A stretch of DNA of 38,282 bases, taken from NCBI RefSeq assembly GCF_013385985.1, contig NZ_JACAOY010000005.1, forward strand, positions 1 through 38,282, read 5' to 3'. Both the position numbers and the translations under genes were made by a program. This DNA comes from Pseudomonas sp. B6002 (GTDB taxonomy: Bacteria > Pseudomonadota > Gammaproteobacteria > Pseudomonadales > Pseudomonadaceae). How positions within the stretch are numbered: position 1 is the stretch's first letter; each line of letters starts with the position of its first letter. Of the stretch, positions 23,198 through 31,413 are shown piece by piece. The notes beneath the pieces were generated by a model, which saw nothing but the letters and a program-made list of their open reading frames with translations, was not told the origin of the DNA and ran no database searches.

Positions 23198-24133
23198 ATG
23201 AATCGCAATGAACTACGCAAGGCCGACATCAACCTGATGGTGGTCTTCGAAGCACTGATGCTGGAGCGCAATGTGACACGCGTGGCCGAGAAGCTGTTTC
23301 TCGGCCAACCCACCATCAGTTCGGCCCTCAACCGCCTGCGTACGCTGTTCAACGACCCGCTGTTCATTCGCGTCGGCCATCGCATGGAACCCACCGCGCG
23401 TGCCGAAGAGATCATCCAGCACCTGTCGCCGGCCCTGGACTCCCTCTCGTCGGCCTTGAGCCTGACCCACGATTTCGACCCCACCCAAAGCACCATGACG
23501 TTCCGCATCGGCCTGTCCGACGACGTCGAGTTCGGCCTGCTGCCGCCGTTGCTGCGGGCCTTGCGCCAGGAAGCACCGCTGGTGGTGTTTGTGGTGCAGC
23601 ACGTCGACTACTGGCGAATCCCGGACTTGCTGGCCTCGGGCGACATCACCGTCGGCATCACCCAAACGCGCGGCCTGCCGGCCAATGCCAAGCGCAAGTT
23701 GCTGCGGCATATCCGCCCCAGTCTGCTGCGCGCCGACGCATCAGACACCCCGCTGACCCTCGACGAATATTGCGCACGCCCCCATGTGCTGGTGTCCCAC
23801 ACCGCCAACGTGTCCGGGTTTGCCGATGAATGGCTGGCCGAGATCGGCCGCAAGCGCCATGTGGTGCTGTCGGTGCCCCAATACAGCGCGCTGCCGGCCC
23901 TGCTCGCCGGCACTGACATGATCGCCAGCCTGCCCGACTACACCGCCCAGGCCATGGCGGCCAGCGGCAACCTGTTCTGCGAGCCGTTTCCGTTTGAAAC
24001 CCCGACCCTGGACCTGTCGATGGTCTGGCTCAGCCACGTGGACACCGACCCGGCGGAACGCTGGATGCGCTCGCGGCTGGAAGCGTTCATGAGCGAGCGC
24101 GACCTGCTGCCGGTACTGGCCGCCAAATCCTGA
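23198..24133 (+). CDS. LysR family transcriptional regulator (NahR/NodD-like group)
   Basis: A 311-residue regulator. The opening DINLMVVFEALMLERNVTRVAEKLFLGQPTISSALNRLR followed by FNDPLFIRVGHRMEPT is the NahR/NodD/LinR subgroup pattern, a group that usually activates aromatic or organic-acid catabolic genes. The effector domain runs from about 95 to 300. The ATG at 23198 has AGG five bases upstream within a purine-rich stretch; the frame could extend to 23171 without support. It diverges from the small membrane protein and is followed 127 bases later by a CHMI-type isomerase. Its target is not evident. Confidence 0.92.
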   Translation: MNRNELRKADINLMVVFEALMLERNVTRVAEKLFLGQPTISSALNRLRTLFNDPLFIRVGHRMEPTARAEEIIQHLSPALDSLSSALSLTHDFDPTQSTMTFRIGLSDDVEFGLLPPLLRALRQEAPLVVFVVQHVDYWRIPDLLASGDITVGITQTRGLPANAKRKLLRHIRPSLLRADASDTPLTLDEYCARPHVLVSHTANVSGFADEWLAEIGRKRHVVLSVPQYSALPALLAGTDMIASLPDYTAQAMAASGNLFCEPFPFETPTLDLSMVWLSHVDTDPAERWMRSRLEAFMSERDLLPVLAAKS

Positions 24134-24260
24134 GGCAACCCCTCCAGGCGGGACCGCTCGCGCAGGCGCCTGACCGAAGTTTCACCGACAAAACGGTCCG
24201 ATTCATTTCGGCCGCGTGTTATATGTATGACTCTTTTCCTACACGTACTCGGAGCTTTTC

Positions 24261-24623
24261 ATGCCGCACCTGCACCTGGAATACACCGCCAACCTGCCAG
24301 ACCTGGCCGTTGAGAAAACCCTGTTGCGGCTCAACAATGTGTTGATGGCATCCGGGCAGTTCGGTTCCGAGTTCGATATCAAGAGCCGCGCCGTGAAGGT
24401 CGAGAGCTTCCAGGTCGGCACCTCCCTGAGTTCCCGTGGCTTTATCGCGGTGAAGCTGTCGCTGCTCAGCGGGCGCTCGCCACAGGTCAAGAAACAGCTC
24501 TCCGAAAGCCTGTTGGCGGCGCTGCAAGACCTGGGCGATTGGCCCGAAGGCGTACAGCTGCAACTGAGTGTCGAGCTGCTGGACATTGATCGCGATTCCT
24601 ACAGCAAAGTCGCCATCGGTTAA
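24261..24623 (+). CDS. 5-carboxymethyl-2-hydroxymuconate isomerase family protein
   Basis: A 120-residue tautomerase-superfamily protein. It starts MPHLHLEYTANL, leaving Pro2 as the catalytic N-terminal base, and matches the CHMI (HpaF) length and pattern, including IKSRAVKVESFQVG and GFIAVKLSLLSGRS. CHMI interconverts unsaturated ketoacids in homoprotocatechuate degradation, but no other hpa gene is present, so this orphan may act on another substrate. CGGAG nine bases before the ATG is the ribosome binding site. Three bases separate its stop from the stop of the convergent LysR gene. Confidence 0.88.
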   Translation: MPHLHLEYTANLPDLAVEKTLLRLNNVLMASGQFGSEFDIKSRAVKVESFQVGTSLSSRGFIAVKLSLLSGRSPQVKKQLSESLLAALQDLGDWPEGVQLQLSVELLDIDRDSYSKVAIG

Positions 24624-24626
24624 GGG

Positions 24627-25571
24627 TTACAACAACCCCTGTTCCGCGCAGACTTTTACGACTTGCTCGCGAAACCAGGTATTGGCGCTGTCCTGTTCAC
24701 TGGTTTCGTTCCACTGCATGTCCAGGGTGAACCCTGGTAAGCCGTTGGGTGCTTCGCAATGGCCGAACACGGGCGGTGGCGCCAGCAGCTTTTGCACGCG
24801 GCGGGGCAGGGTGACGACGAAGTCGGTGCCGGTGATCATCTTCAGTGCTGCGCCGTAGCTGTTGGCCCGCGCCACCACTTGGCGCTTGTGGGCCTGGCGC
24901 GCGAGCCAGCCGTCGATCATGTTGGTGTTGGAGGTCCAGGGCGTCGGGAACACGTGGCGGCGCTCCACAAAGGATTGCAGGCTGAACGCCGGCTCCCGGG
25001 GCGCCGAACGTTGGTCGAACACACACACCAAATCATCTTCGAGCAGCATCTGGGTCTTGAAATCTTTGTGGGCGCGGTGAAAGTGCGGGCCAAAGCAGAT
25101 CACCAGGTCGAGGCGGCCTTCGCGCAGGTCGTCGGCGGGGATGTCGCTTTCCAGCTTTTGCACATTGACGATCACCGGCAGGTCGGCGCGGTCGAAGTTT
25201 TTCAGCAGGCGCGGCAGGATCAATTGCTCGAAGTATTCCGGGGCGCACACGTTGAAAGTCACGGCTTTTTGCGTCGGGTCGAAGGCCTGGCCCCCGGCGT
25301 GGCAGAGGTTGATGCTTTCGAGGATCTTCTGCACATGGCCATACATGGTGGTGGCCTTGTACGTCGGCCGCATGCCCGCCCGCGTGTTGATAAACAGCTC
25401 GTCCTCGAAACTGGTGCGCAGTTTCTTCAAGCTGTAGCTCACGGTGGACTGGCTGACGAACAGCGTTTCGGACACTTCGGTAACGCTGCTCTGGTCGTAG
25501 ACGGCGATGAACACCATCAAGTCCTGCATATCGAGCTTTCTGAGCAAATTACTGTTTAGCATCCATTCCAT
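24627..25571 (-). CDS. LysR family transcriptional regulator (NahR/NodD-like group)
   Basis: A 314-residue regulator. DLMVFIAVYDQSSVTEVSETLFVSQSTVSYSLKKLRTSF is the helix-turn-helix, and DELFINTRAGMRPTYKA the wing typical of the NahR/NodD group. The effector domain covers about 100-300. AAGG eight bases before the ATG at 25571 supports the start, with a second in-frame ATG three codons later as an alternative. It lies 128 bases downstream of the CynX-like transporter on the same strand, with an inverted repeat in between that could be its own operator. It may control that transporter. It is the second LysR of this subgroup within 2 kb, convergent with the CHMI gene. Confidence 0.92.
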   Translation of the reverse strand: MEWMLNSNLLRKLDMQDLMVFIAVYDQSSVTEVSETLFVSQSTVSYSLKKLRTSFEDELFINTRAGMRPTYKATTMYGHVQKILESINLCHAGGQAFDPTQKAVTFNVCAPEYFEQLILPRLLKNFDRADLPVIVNVQKLESDIPADDLREGRLDLVICFGPHFHRAHKDFKTQMLLEDDLVCVFDQRSAPREPAFSLQSFVERRHVFPTPWTSNTNMIDGWLARQAHKRQVVARANSYGAALKMITGTDFVVTLPRRVQKLLAPPPVFGHCEAPNGLPGFTLDMQWNETSEQDSANTWFREQVVKVCAEQGLL

Positions 25572-25636
25572 CCGGTAAGCCTTGGCACTGTGGCAGCGCG
25601 CGACAAGGGCAAAAGCTTAACGGAACGCTCGTACCA

Positions 25637-25663
25637 ATAGAAAGCTCTGTAGGGCGTTTCTAT
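25637..25663. promoter_or_regulatory. Inverted repeat upstream of the LysR gene
   Basis: ATAGAAA (25637-25643) and TTTCTAT (25657-25663) are perfect 7-bp arms with a 13-base spacer, located 66-92 bases before the LysR start. The distance is compatible with an autoregulatory LysR site or a promoter operator. Function is inferred from symmetry and place only. Confidence 0.4.
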
Positions 25664-25699
25664 GTTTGGCGTGGGACAAATAATGTTTGCAACACGACG

Positions 25700-26887
25700 T
25701 CAGCGAATATGCCGAGCGTAATGCTGCGGATTGAAGCGAGTGACGATTAGCAACATCACCACCACCACCGCCGTCAGCGACCACCAGGCCCATTCGAAAC
25801 TGCCCAATTGGTCGCGGATCATTCCGGCGATAAGTGGCGACAGGCCAGCAATCAGGTAGCCGATACCTTGTACAAACGCGGTGAGGCCACCGGCGCGGCG
25901 CGGGTTGTCCAGGTGGTCCAGGGACAGGATCAGGCTCATCGGAAACAGGCCGCCGATGCCCAGCCCCAGCAGGCACGGCCACAGCAGGCTCAGGTGTTGT
26001 GGGCTGAGAATGAGGCCGCAGAACCCGAGGATGATCAGCACCAACAACACCGCGACCACACCGCGTTTATCCTGGCGACGGTTAGCGATGGCCGGCGTGA
26101 CCAGGCCGGACACCACTTCCATGGCCGTCAGAAAACCCAGCAGCAAGCCGGCGTTCTGTTCGCTCCAGCCTTGCTCCACGTAGTACGGCGCCAGCCAGGC
26201 CAGCACGCAGGTGTAGGACGCCGTGCCCAAGCCAAAAAAGATCGCCAGCAACCATGCGCGGCCATTGCCGAAAAACGATTCCTGAGGCCCGGCCCCGGCC
26301 TGGGGCAGCGGCGGCAATACCGCGCGCTGTGCGTACCAGAACACCAGGGCCAACACCGCCAGCACCGCCCAGATCGCCAGGCCGATGCGCCAACTGCCAC
26401 TCTGCACTTGCACGAACGGTGCAAACGACGCTGCCAGCGCCGCGCCCCCCATGATCGCGGTGACGTACAGGCCCATGAACAGCGAAACGTTGTCGCTGAA
26501 CCGTGACTTGATCAGCGCCGGCATCACCGCCTGGATCATCGCGATACCCACGCCGGCAGCGATGGCGCTGACGATCAACTCCAGCGCCGAATCGAGGATC
26601 AGCCGCGACAGCGTGGCCACGCCAATCACCACCAGCGACACCACGATGCTGCGGTGTTCGCCAAAGCGCTTGGCCAGGCCCATGCCAAAAAACATCGCCA
26701 GGCCCATGGCCATGACCGGCAGCATGGTGAGCAGGGCGGCACTGCTGAAACTCAGCGGCACCTCGCCACGAATCGACGACAACAGCGGACCGACGGCGGC
26801 CATCGACGGGCGCAGGTTAAGGGCGACCAGCACAACGCTGATCATCAGCCACAGGGCGGTGGTGGGTTTTGCGTGAGCGTTTTCCAT
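25700..26887 (-). CDS. MFS transporter, CynX/NimT family
   Basis: A 395-residue, 12-helix transporter of the cyanate-permease type. VVLVALNLRPSMAAVGPLLSSIR in helix 1 is the CynX signature, followed by LTMLPVMAMGLAMFFGMGLAKRFGEHRSI and later GLGIGGLFPMSLILSLDHLDNPRRAGGLTAFVQGIGYLIAGLSPL. Family members move cyanate, 2-nitroimidazole or other small compounds. No cyanase gene is present, so cyanate is unlikely to be the point here. AAGG seven bases before the ATG at 26887 supports the start; a further seven residues are possible. A LysR gene follows on the same strand. Confidence 0.9.
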   Translation of the reverse strand: MENAHAKPTTALWLMISVVLVALNLRPSMAAVGPLLSSIRGEVPLSFSSAALLTMLPVMAMGLAMFFGMGLAKRFGEHRSIVVSLVVIGVATLSRLILDSALELIVSAIAAGVGIAMIQAVMPALIKSRFSDNVSLFMGLYVTAIMGGAALAASFAPFVQVQSGSWRIGLAIWAVLAVLALVFWYAQRAVLPPLPQAGAGPQESFFGNGRAWLLAIFFGLGTASYTCVLAWLAPYYVEQGWSEQNAGLLLGFLTAMEVVSGLVTPAIANRRQDKRGVVAVLLVLIILGFCGLILSPQHLSLLWPCLLGLGIGGLFPMSLILSLDHLDNPRRAGGLTAFVQGIGYLIAGLSPLIAGMIRDQLGSFEWAWWSLTAVVVVMLLIVTRFNPQHYARHIR

Positions 26888-27024
26888 GGTCAAGCCTTGA
26901 GTGAACAAGGGCGAATCAGGCCATGGGCACGGGAGGCGGGCAAATGAGAAAGTCGCAGGGGCTATCTAAAAATTGCAGACAGGCTGACTGACACAGCATC
27001 AATCCTCTGTGGGAACTGGTTTTT

Positions 27025-27113
27025 TGTGGGAGCTGGCTTGCCTGCGATGGCGATCTGTCAGTTGATGCAGCGTTGATTGACACACCGCTATCGCAGGCAA
27101 GCCAGCTCCCACA
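27025..27113. repeat. REPIN (GTGGGAGC family) with adjacent degenerate REP end
   Basis: A left REP (TGTGGGAGCTGGCTTGCC) and an inverted right REP (GGCAAGCCAGCTCCCACA) frame a 40-base spacer. Just outside it, 27009-27024 reads TGTGGGAACTGGTTTT, a decayed copy of the REP start, suggesting an older insertion beside the present one. The REPIN ends 15 bases from the aldehyde dehydrogenase stop and may serve as its 3' end. Confidence 0.92.
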
Positions 27114-27127
27114 TGGGATGTGTGTTG

Positions 27128-28570
27128 TTAGATGGATTTAATCACGTGCTTGATTTCCTGGAACGCCGCCAACCCCCACGGCCCCAGCTCGCGGCCGATG
27201 CTGCTCTGCTTGTAACCGCCCCACGCCGTCTGCGGGAAGATCACTTGCGGCGCGTTGATCCACACCAGCCCGGCCTGCAAGGCGTTGGCGACGCGCTCGG
27301 TGGCTTCAGGGTTGCGGCTGACCACACTGGCCACCAGGCCGAAGTCGCTGTCGTTGGCCAGGGCGATGGCTTCCTCTTCGGTGGCGAAGCGGCGTACACA
27401 CAGCACCGGGCCAAAGATCTCCTCGTTCCACAACGCGCTGTCCAGCGGCACGTCGGTAAATACCGTCGGCCGAATGAAGAAACCCTTGGCCAGATCGGCC
27501 GGCCGTTCACCGCCGCACAGCAACCGCGCGCCATCTTCAATGCCACGCTTGATATGCCCCAGCACTCGCTGGTACTGCGCATGGTTGATCAGCGCGCCCA
27601 TTTCCACGTCGTCGGCAAACGGGTCGGCCACGCGAATGCCTTCAGCCCGTGCCTGCAAGCGTTGCAGGAATTCACCTGCCAGGCTGTCAGCCACCAACAC
27701 GCGGCTGGTGGCCGAGCAGATTTGCCCGGCGTTGAAAAAACCACCGCCGCACGCCAGTTCCACCGCCAGGTCGAGGTCGGCGTCGGCCAGCACCAGCAAC
27801 GAGGATTTGCCGCCCAGTTCCAGGCTCACGCCCTTGATGGTTTCAGCAGCGCGCTGCATCACTTGCACGCCCACCGCGTTGCTGCCGGTGAAGGAAATCT
27901 TCGCCACGCGACGGTCTGCTGCCAGGGGCGCGCCCACCGCCAAGCCGGTGCCGCAGACCAGGTTGAACACACCGCTTGGGAAGCCCGCTTCGGCGATAAT
28001 CCGCGCCAATTCAAGCTCCGCCAGCGGCGTGACTTCCGAGGGTTTGAGCACCACGCAGCAGCCGGCCGCCAGGGCCGGGGCGAGTTTCCAGGCGGTGGTC
28101 ACCATCGGGAAATTCCACGGCACGATCAGCCCCACCACGCCACACGGCTCACGGCGCAGACGCGCGCTGAAGTCATCGCTGGGCAGTGCCACCGGGCGGT
28201 CTTGCCCGGCGTCCATTTCTTCGGCCACACCGGCGTAGTACTCGAAGGTGGCGATCACGTCGTCCACGTCGATACCTGCTTCAAACAGCGGCTTGCCGTT
28301 GTTGCTCGACTGCAGCTGCATCAAGTGCTCGCGGCGCTCGCTGACGCCCTGGGCGACCTTGCGCAACAGCGCGCCACGATCACGGCCGGTACTCTTGGAC
28401 CAGTCACCGAACGCGGCGCTGGCCGCGTCGACCGCCTGTTTTACGGCTGTGGCATCGCCCACGCTGACCTGGGCCAACGTCGCCTCGGTGGCCGGGTTGA
28501 TCACCTCCAGCACGTCATGTCCGGCACGCCATACACCGTCGATGTACACACCGTTCAACACTGCGCTCAT
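27128..28570 (-). CDS. NAD(P)-dependent aldehyde dehydrogenase
   Basis: A 480-residue ALDH-superfamily enzyme. PWNFPMVTTAWKLAPALAAG holds N153, KPSEVTP the cofactor Lys, FTGSNAVG the Rossmann turn, ELGGKSS the general base E251, and GQICSATSR the nucleophile C285. It resembles betaine- and aminoaldehyde dehydrogenases. Its start overlaps the stop of the 2-ketoarginine decarboxylase-like gene by four bases, so it is translated with it, helped by AGGAGG before the ATG. The likely substrate is that enzyme's product: 4-guanidinobutyraldehyde oxidised to 4-guanidinobutyrate. In P. aeruginosa that step is assigned to a separately encoded dehydrogenase, so the linkage here is informative. Confidence 0.93.
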   Translation of the reverse strand: MSAVLNGVYIDGVWRAGHDVLEVINPATEATLAQVSVGDATAVKQAVDAASAAFGDWSKSTGRDRGALLRKVAQGVSERREHLMQLQSSNNGKPLFEAGIDVDDVIATFEYYAGVAEEMDAGQDRPVALPSDDFSARLRREPCGVVGLIVPWNFPMVTTAWKLAPALAAGCCVVLKPSEVTPLAELELARIIAEAGFPSGVFNLVCGTGLAVGAPLAADRRVAKISFTGSNAVGVQVMQRAAETIKGVSLELGGKSSLLVLADADLDLAVELACGGGFFNAGQICSATSRVLVADSLAGEFLQRLQARAEGIRVADPFADDVEMGALINHAQYQRVLGHIKRGIEDGARLLCGGERPADLAKGFFIRPTVFTDVPLDSALWNEEIFGPVLCVRRFATEEEAIALANDSDFGLVASVVSRNPEATERVANALQAGLVWINAPQVIFPQTAWGGYKQSSIGRELGPWGLAAFQEIKHVIKSI

Positions 28571-30192
28571 ACCGCTACCTCCTTCATCCAAAGCCCCTGG
28601 TCGATTTCAATCAGCGTCGGCCCCTGGCGATCGGCCGCGGCACGCAAGGCGGTGCGTAAGTGTTCGCTGCCCTGGATACGTTCGGCGGCGCAGCCCAGTG
28701 CCTTGGCCACGCCGATGAAGTCCGGGGTGTAGATGTCCACGCCGACCGGCTCGATGGCGCGGTTGACCATGTACTTCTTGATCTCTTCGTAGCCCTGGTT
28801 ATTCCACAGCAGCACGATGACTGGCACTCGCGCTTCCACGGCGCTGGCCAGTTCTGGCAGGCTGAATTGCAGGCCGCCGTCGCCGATCAGGCACACCACT
28901 GGCTGCCCGTCGCCACGCCCCAGCCAGGCGCCGATGGCGGCCGGCAAGGCGTAGCCCAACGTGCCGTAGCCGGTGGAGGAATTGAACCAGCGGCGCGGGT
29001 GGTCGAGGTTGAGTGTGAGGTTGCCGCTGTATACCGGCTGGGTGGAGTCGCCCACCAGCACGGCGTCGGGCAGTTCGTCCAGGACGGTGGTGAGGAACAG
29101 GGTTTGCGCGCGGGTGGCGGCGTCCCAGGTGGGCGCCAAATCGGCCCACAGGCGGGCAACGCGTTCGGCGCCCCACGCTGGGTTGCGCGCAGGCAGGGGC
29201 TTGCTGCTCAGTTCTGCCAGCAAGGCCTCGGCGGCGATCTGTGCATCGGCCACCAGTGCCACTTGCGGTGGGTAGTTGCGCACGGTCTGGTCGGCATCGA
29301 TGTCGACGCGCAGCAAGGCGCCGGGAATCTCGAAGCCTCCAGCGAAGGTCACGTCGTAGTCGGTCTCGGCCAGTTCCGTGCCGATGGCCAGCACCACATC
29401 CGCGTCGGCCACCAGTGCGCGGGTGGCGACCAGCGTTTGCGTCGAGCCGATCAACAGCGGGTGGCTGGCGGGCAGCATGCCTTTGGCGTTGATGGTCAGG
29501 GCCACCGGGGCGCCAAGGGTTTCGGCCAGGCGGGTCAGTTCCGGGGCGGCGTCGATGGCGCCGCCACCGGCCAGGATCAACGGGCGCTTGGCGGCCGCCA
29601 GCAGTTGAGCCATCTGCTTCACCGCCGACGGCGCCGCACCGGCACGGGCCACGCTGACCGGCTCGCTGCCGAGCAAGGCGTCGGCGTTTTCCACCAGCAC
29701 ATCCAGCGGGATCTCGATATGCACCGGGCGCGGGCGACCGGCCTGGAACAGGGCAAATGCACGGGCCAGTACACCGGGCAGTTCCGCCGCCGACATCAAG
29801 GTGTGGGAGAACGCGGCCACGCCGGCCATCATCGTGCTTTGGTTCGGCAGTTCGTGCAGCTTGCCGCGCCCGCCGCCCAATTGGCTGCGTGACTGCACGC
29901 TGGAAATCACCAGCATCGGGATCGAGTCGGCATAGGCCTGGCCCATGGCCGTGGTGATGTTGGTCATGCCGGGGCCGGTAATGATGAAGCACACACCCGG
30001 CTTGCCGCTGGTGCGCGCATAGCCGTCAGCCATAAAGCCGGCGCCCTGTTCGTGGCGCGGGGTGACGTGACGGATGCTGGAGCGGGCCAGGCCGCGATAC
30101 AGCTCCACGGTGTGTACGCCGGGGATGCCGAACACCTGGTCCACGCCGTAGCCTTCCAGGAGGTGGACCAATACTTCGCCGCAGGTCGCCAT
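28567..30192 (-). CDS. aruI: Thiamine-diphosphate enzyme, AruI-like 5-guanidino-2-oxopentanoate decarboxylase
   Basis: A 541-residue ThDP enzyme with the three-domain acetolactate-synthase/decarboxylase layout. The catalytic Glu is E48 (PRHEQGAGFMADGYAR), the central domain follows from about 190, and the ThDP-binding motif GDG..NN is in IGDGGLQFSLPEL and LLWNNQGYEE. The family with this profile in Pseudomonas is AruI, which decarboxylates 2-ketoarginine in the arginine transaminase pathway. The coupled aldehyde dehydrogenase downstream fits exactly. True acetolactate synthase is unlikely, since no small subunit is encoded and the FAD-domain sequence is different. The ATG at 30192 has GAG nine bases before it. 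A LysR gene is divergent; AruH, the aminotransferase, is not in this window. Confidence 0.8.
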   Translation of the reverse strand: MATCGEVLVHLLEGYGVDQVFGIPGVHTVELYRGLARSSIRHVTPRHEQGAGFMADGYARTSGKPGVCFIITGPGMTNITTAMGQAYADSIPMLVISSVQSRSQLGGGRGKLHELPNQSTMMAGVAAFSHTLMSAAELPGVLARAFALFQAGRPRPVHIEIPLDVLVENADALLGSEPVSVARAGAAPSAVKQMAQLLAAAKRPLILAGGGAIDAAPELTRLAETLGAPVALTINAKGMLPASHPLLIGSTQTLVATRALVADADVVLAIGTELAETDYDVTFAGGFEIPGALLRVDIDADQTVRNYPPQVALVADAQIAAEALLAELSSKPLPARNPAWGAERVARLWADLAPTWDAATRAQTLFLTTVLDELPDAVLVGDSTQPVYSGNLTLNLDHPRRWFNSSTGYGTLGYALPAAIGAWLGRGDGQPVVCLIGDGGLQFSLPELASAVEARVPVIVLLWNNQGYEEIKKYMVNRAIEPVGVDIYTPDFIGVAKALGCAAERIQGSEHLRTALRAAADRQGPTLIEIDQGLWMKEVAV

Positions 30193-30303
30193 ACATGTCG
30201 CTCTTGTTATGGATTCGAGGCGGTATTGGACCGGCTGGCCCGTAGCGGCAACAATCGATAAAAAGTCATACTAGCCATGTCCTCACGTCATGGCTGCGCC
30301 CCT

Positions 30304-31176
30304 ATGAAACGCCTTCCCCCGTTGCCCGCGCTGCACACCTTCTGGGTCACGGCCCAGTGCTGCAATTTCACCCGCGCGGCCGAGCAACTGCACATCACCC
30401 AGGGCGCGGTGAGCCGGCAGATTGCCGGGCTGGAAAGCCATTTGGGCTACGCCTTGTTCCAGCGCCAGGCGCGGGGGTTGAGCCTGACCGAGGAAGGCCG
30501 CGAATGGTCGCTGCGGGCCCAGCAAGTGTTTGGTCTGATCGGCGAGGCGGTGGAGCAGATCGGCGGCCGCCGCGAGACCCTGCAACTCAAAGCGTCCACC
30601 TGCGTGATGCGTTGGCTGTTGCCACGCTTGATGCAGTGGCAGCACGAGCGCCCCGACGTGCCCGTGGAACTCACCACCACCGTGGCCTACACCGTGGACT
30701 TTCGCCGCGAGCAATTCGATGCGGCGGTGATCTATGCGCCCATCGCCGAGCAATCGGCCCAGGCGCGGCACTTGTTCGACGAACAACTCACGCCCGTCTG
30801 CGCACCGGCCTTGCTCGGCGGGTTGCGCACGCCTGGGGACCTGCAGCAACAGGTACTGCTGCACCCTACGCGGGATGAACGGGACTGGGCATTGTGGCTC
30901 AAGGCGGCGAATACCCATTTGAGCAACCTGGCCCAGGGGCATCATTTCGAAACACTGGATTTGGCGATGACGGTGGCGTCACAAGGCTCGGGCGTGGCGA
31001 TCGGCGACAGCGCGTTGATCGGTGAGGATTTGAAGGCGGGGCGGCTGGCAATGCCGTTCGAGCTGCAAGTGCCAACGGGGATGGGGTACTACCTGGTGTA
31101 TCCCTCGGGGAGTGAGCCTTCACCCGGGCTGGAGGCGCTTATGAATTGGCTGGTGAGCCAGGCACAACAGTCGTAA
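30304..31176 (+). CDS. LysR family transcriptional regulator (GcvA-like)
   Basis: A 290-residue regulator of the GcvA/AmpR type. LPPLPALHTFWVTAQCCNFTRAAEQLHITQGAVSRQIAGLE is the characteristic start, FQRQARGLSLTEEGREW the wing, and the effector domain follows from about 85 (LQLKASTCVMRWLLPRL). I start at 30304 because family members begin just before LPPLPAL; an ATG at 30277 is possible and neither has a clear ribosome binding site. It diverges from the aruI-like operon across about 110 bases, so it probably controls arginine or ketoarginine breakdown. P. aeruginosa uses a two-component system (AruRS) for its aruHI genes, so the regulation here would differ. Confidence 0.9.
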   Translation: MKRLPPLPALHTFWVTAQCCNFTRAAEQLHITQGAVSRQIAGLESHLGYALFQRQARGLSLTEEGREWSLRAQQVFGLIGEAVEQIGGRRETLQLKASTCVMRWLLPRLMQWQHERPDVPVELTTTVAYTVDFRREQFDAAVIYAPIAEQSAQARHLFDEQLTPVCAPALLGGLRTPGDLQQQVLLHPTRDERDWALWLKAANTHLSNLAQGHHFETLDLAMTVASQGSGVAIGDSALIGEDLKAGRLAMPFELQVPTGMGYYLVYPSGSEPSPGLEALMNWLVSQAQQS

Positions 31177-31190
31177 CGCCGATAGCCAAC

Positions 31191-31279
31191 TGTAGGAGCC
31201 GGCTTGCCGGCGATAGCGGTGGCTCAGCCAGCCCATCAATCACTGACACACCGCCATCGCAGGCAAGCCAGCTCCCACA
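31191..31279. repeat. Chimeric REPIN: one GTAGGAGC REP and one GTGGGAGC REP
   Basis: The left arm starts TGTAGGAGCCGGCTTGCC (CCGGC subfamily). The right inverted arm ends GGCAAGCCAGCTCCCACA (CCTGC subfamily). The two pair with several mismatches, unlike the other REPINs here. It lies just after the GcvA-like gene. Confidence 0.88.
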
Positions 31280-31329
31280 GGTTTAATCGAGGTGGGTCAA
31301 TTGGCTGGTCATGAACGCCAAACCCCTCT

Positions 31330-31397
31330 TGTAGGAGCCCGGCTTGCCGGCGATAGCGATCTTGAAGACGCCATCGCCGGCAAGCCGGGCTCCTACA
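31330..31397. repeat. Short REPIN with compensated extra C/G
   Basis: Left TGTAGGAGCCCGGCTTGCC and right GGCAAGCCGGGCTCCTACA pair perfectly, each with one extra C or G compared with the standard repeat. Pairing continues outward into CCCCT..TTG and CAAGGGG. The element lies between the converging LysR and NAD(P)-binding genes and could act as their common terminator. Confidence 0.9.
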
Positions 31398-31413
31398 AGG
31401 GGAGGGCGCTGGA

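Noticed and set aside
28567-30192. Acetolactate synthase large subunit
   Set aside because: There is no small subunit next to it, the coupled gene is an aldehyde dehydrogenase, and the profile matches the ketoarginine decarboxylase group.
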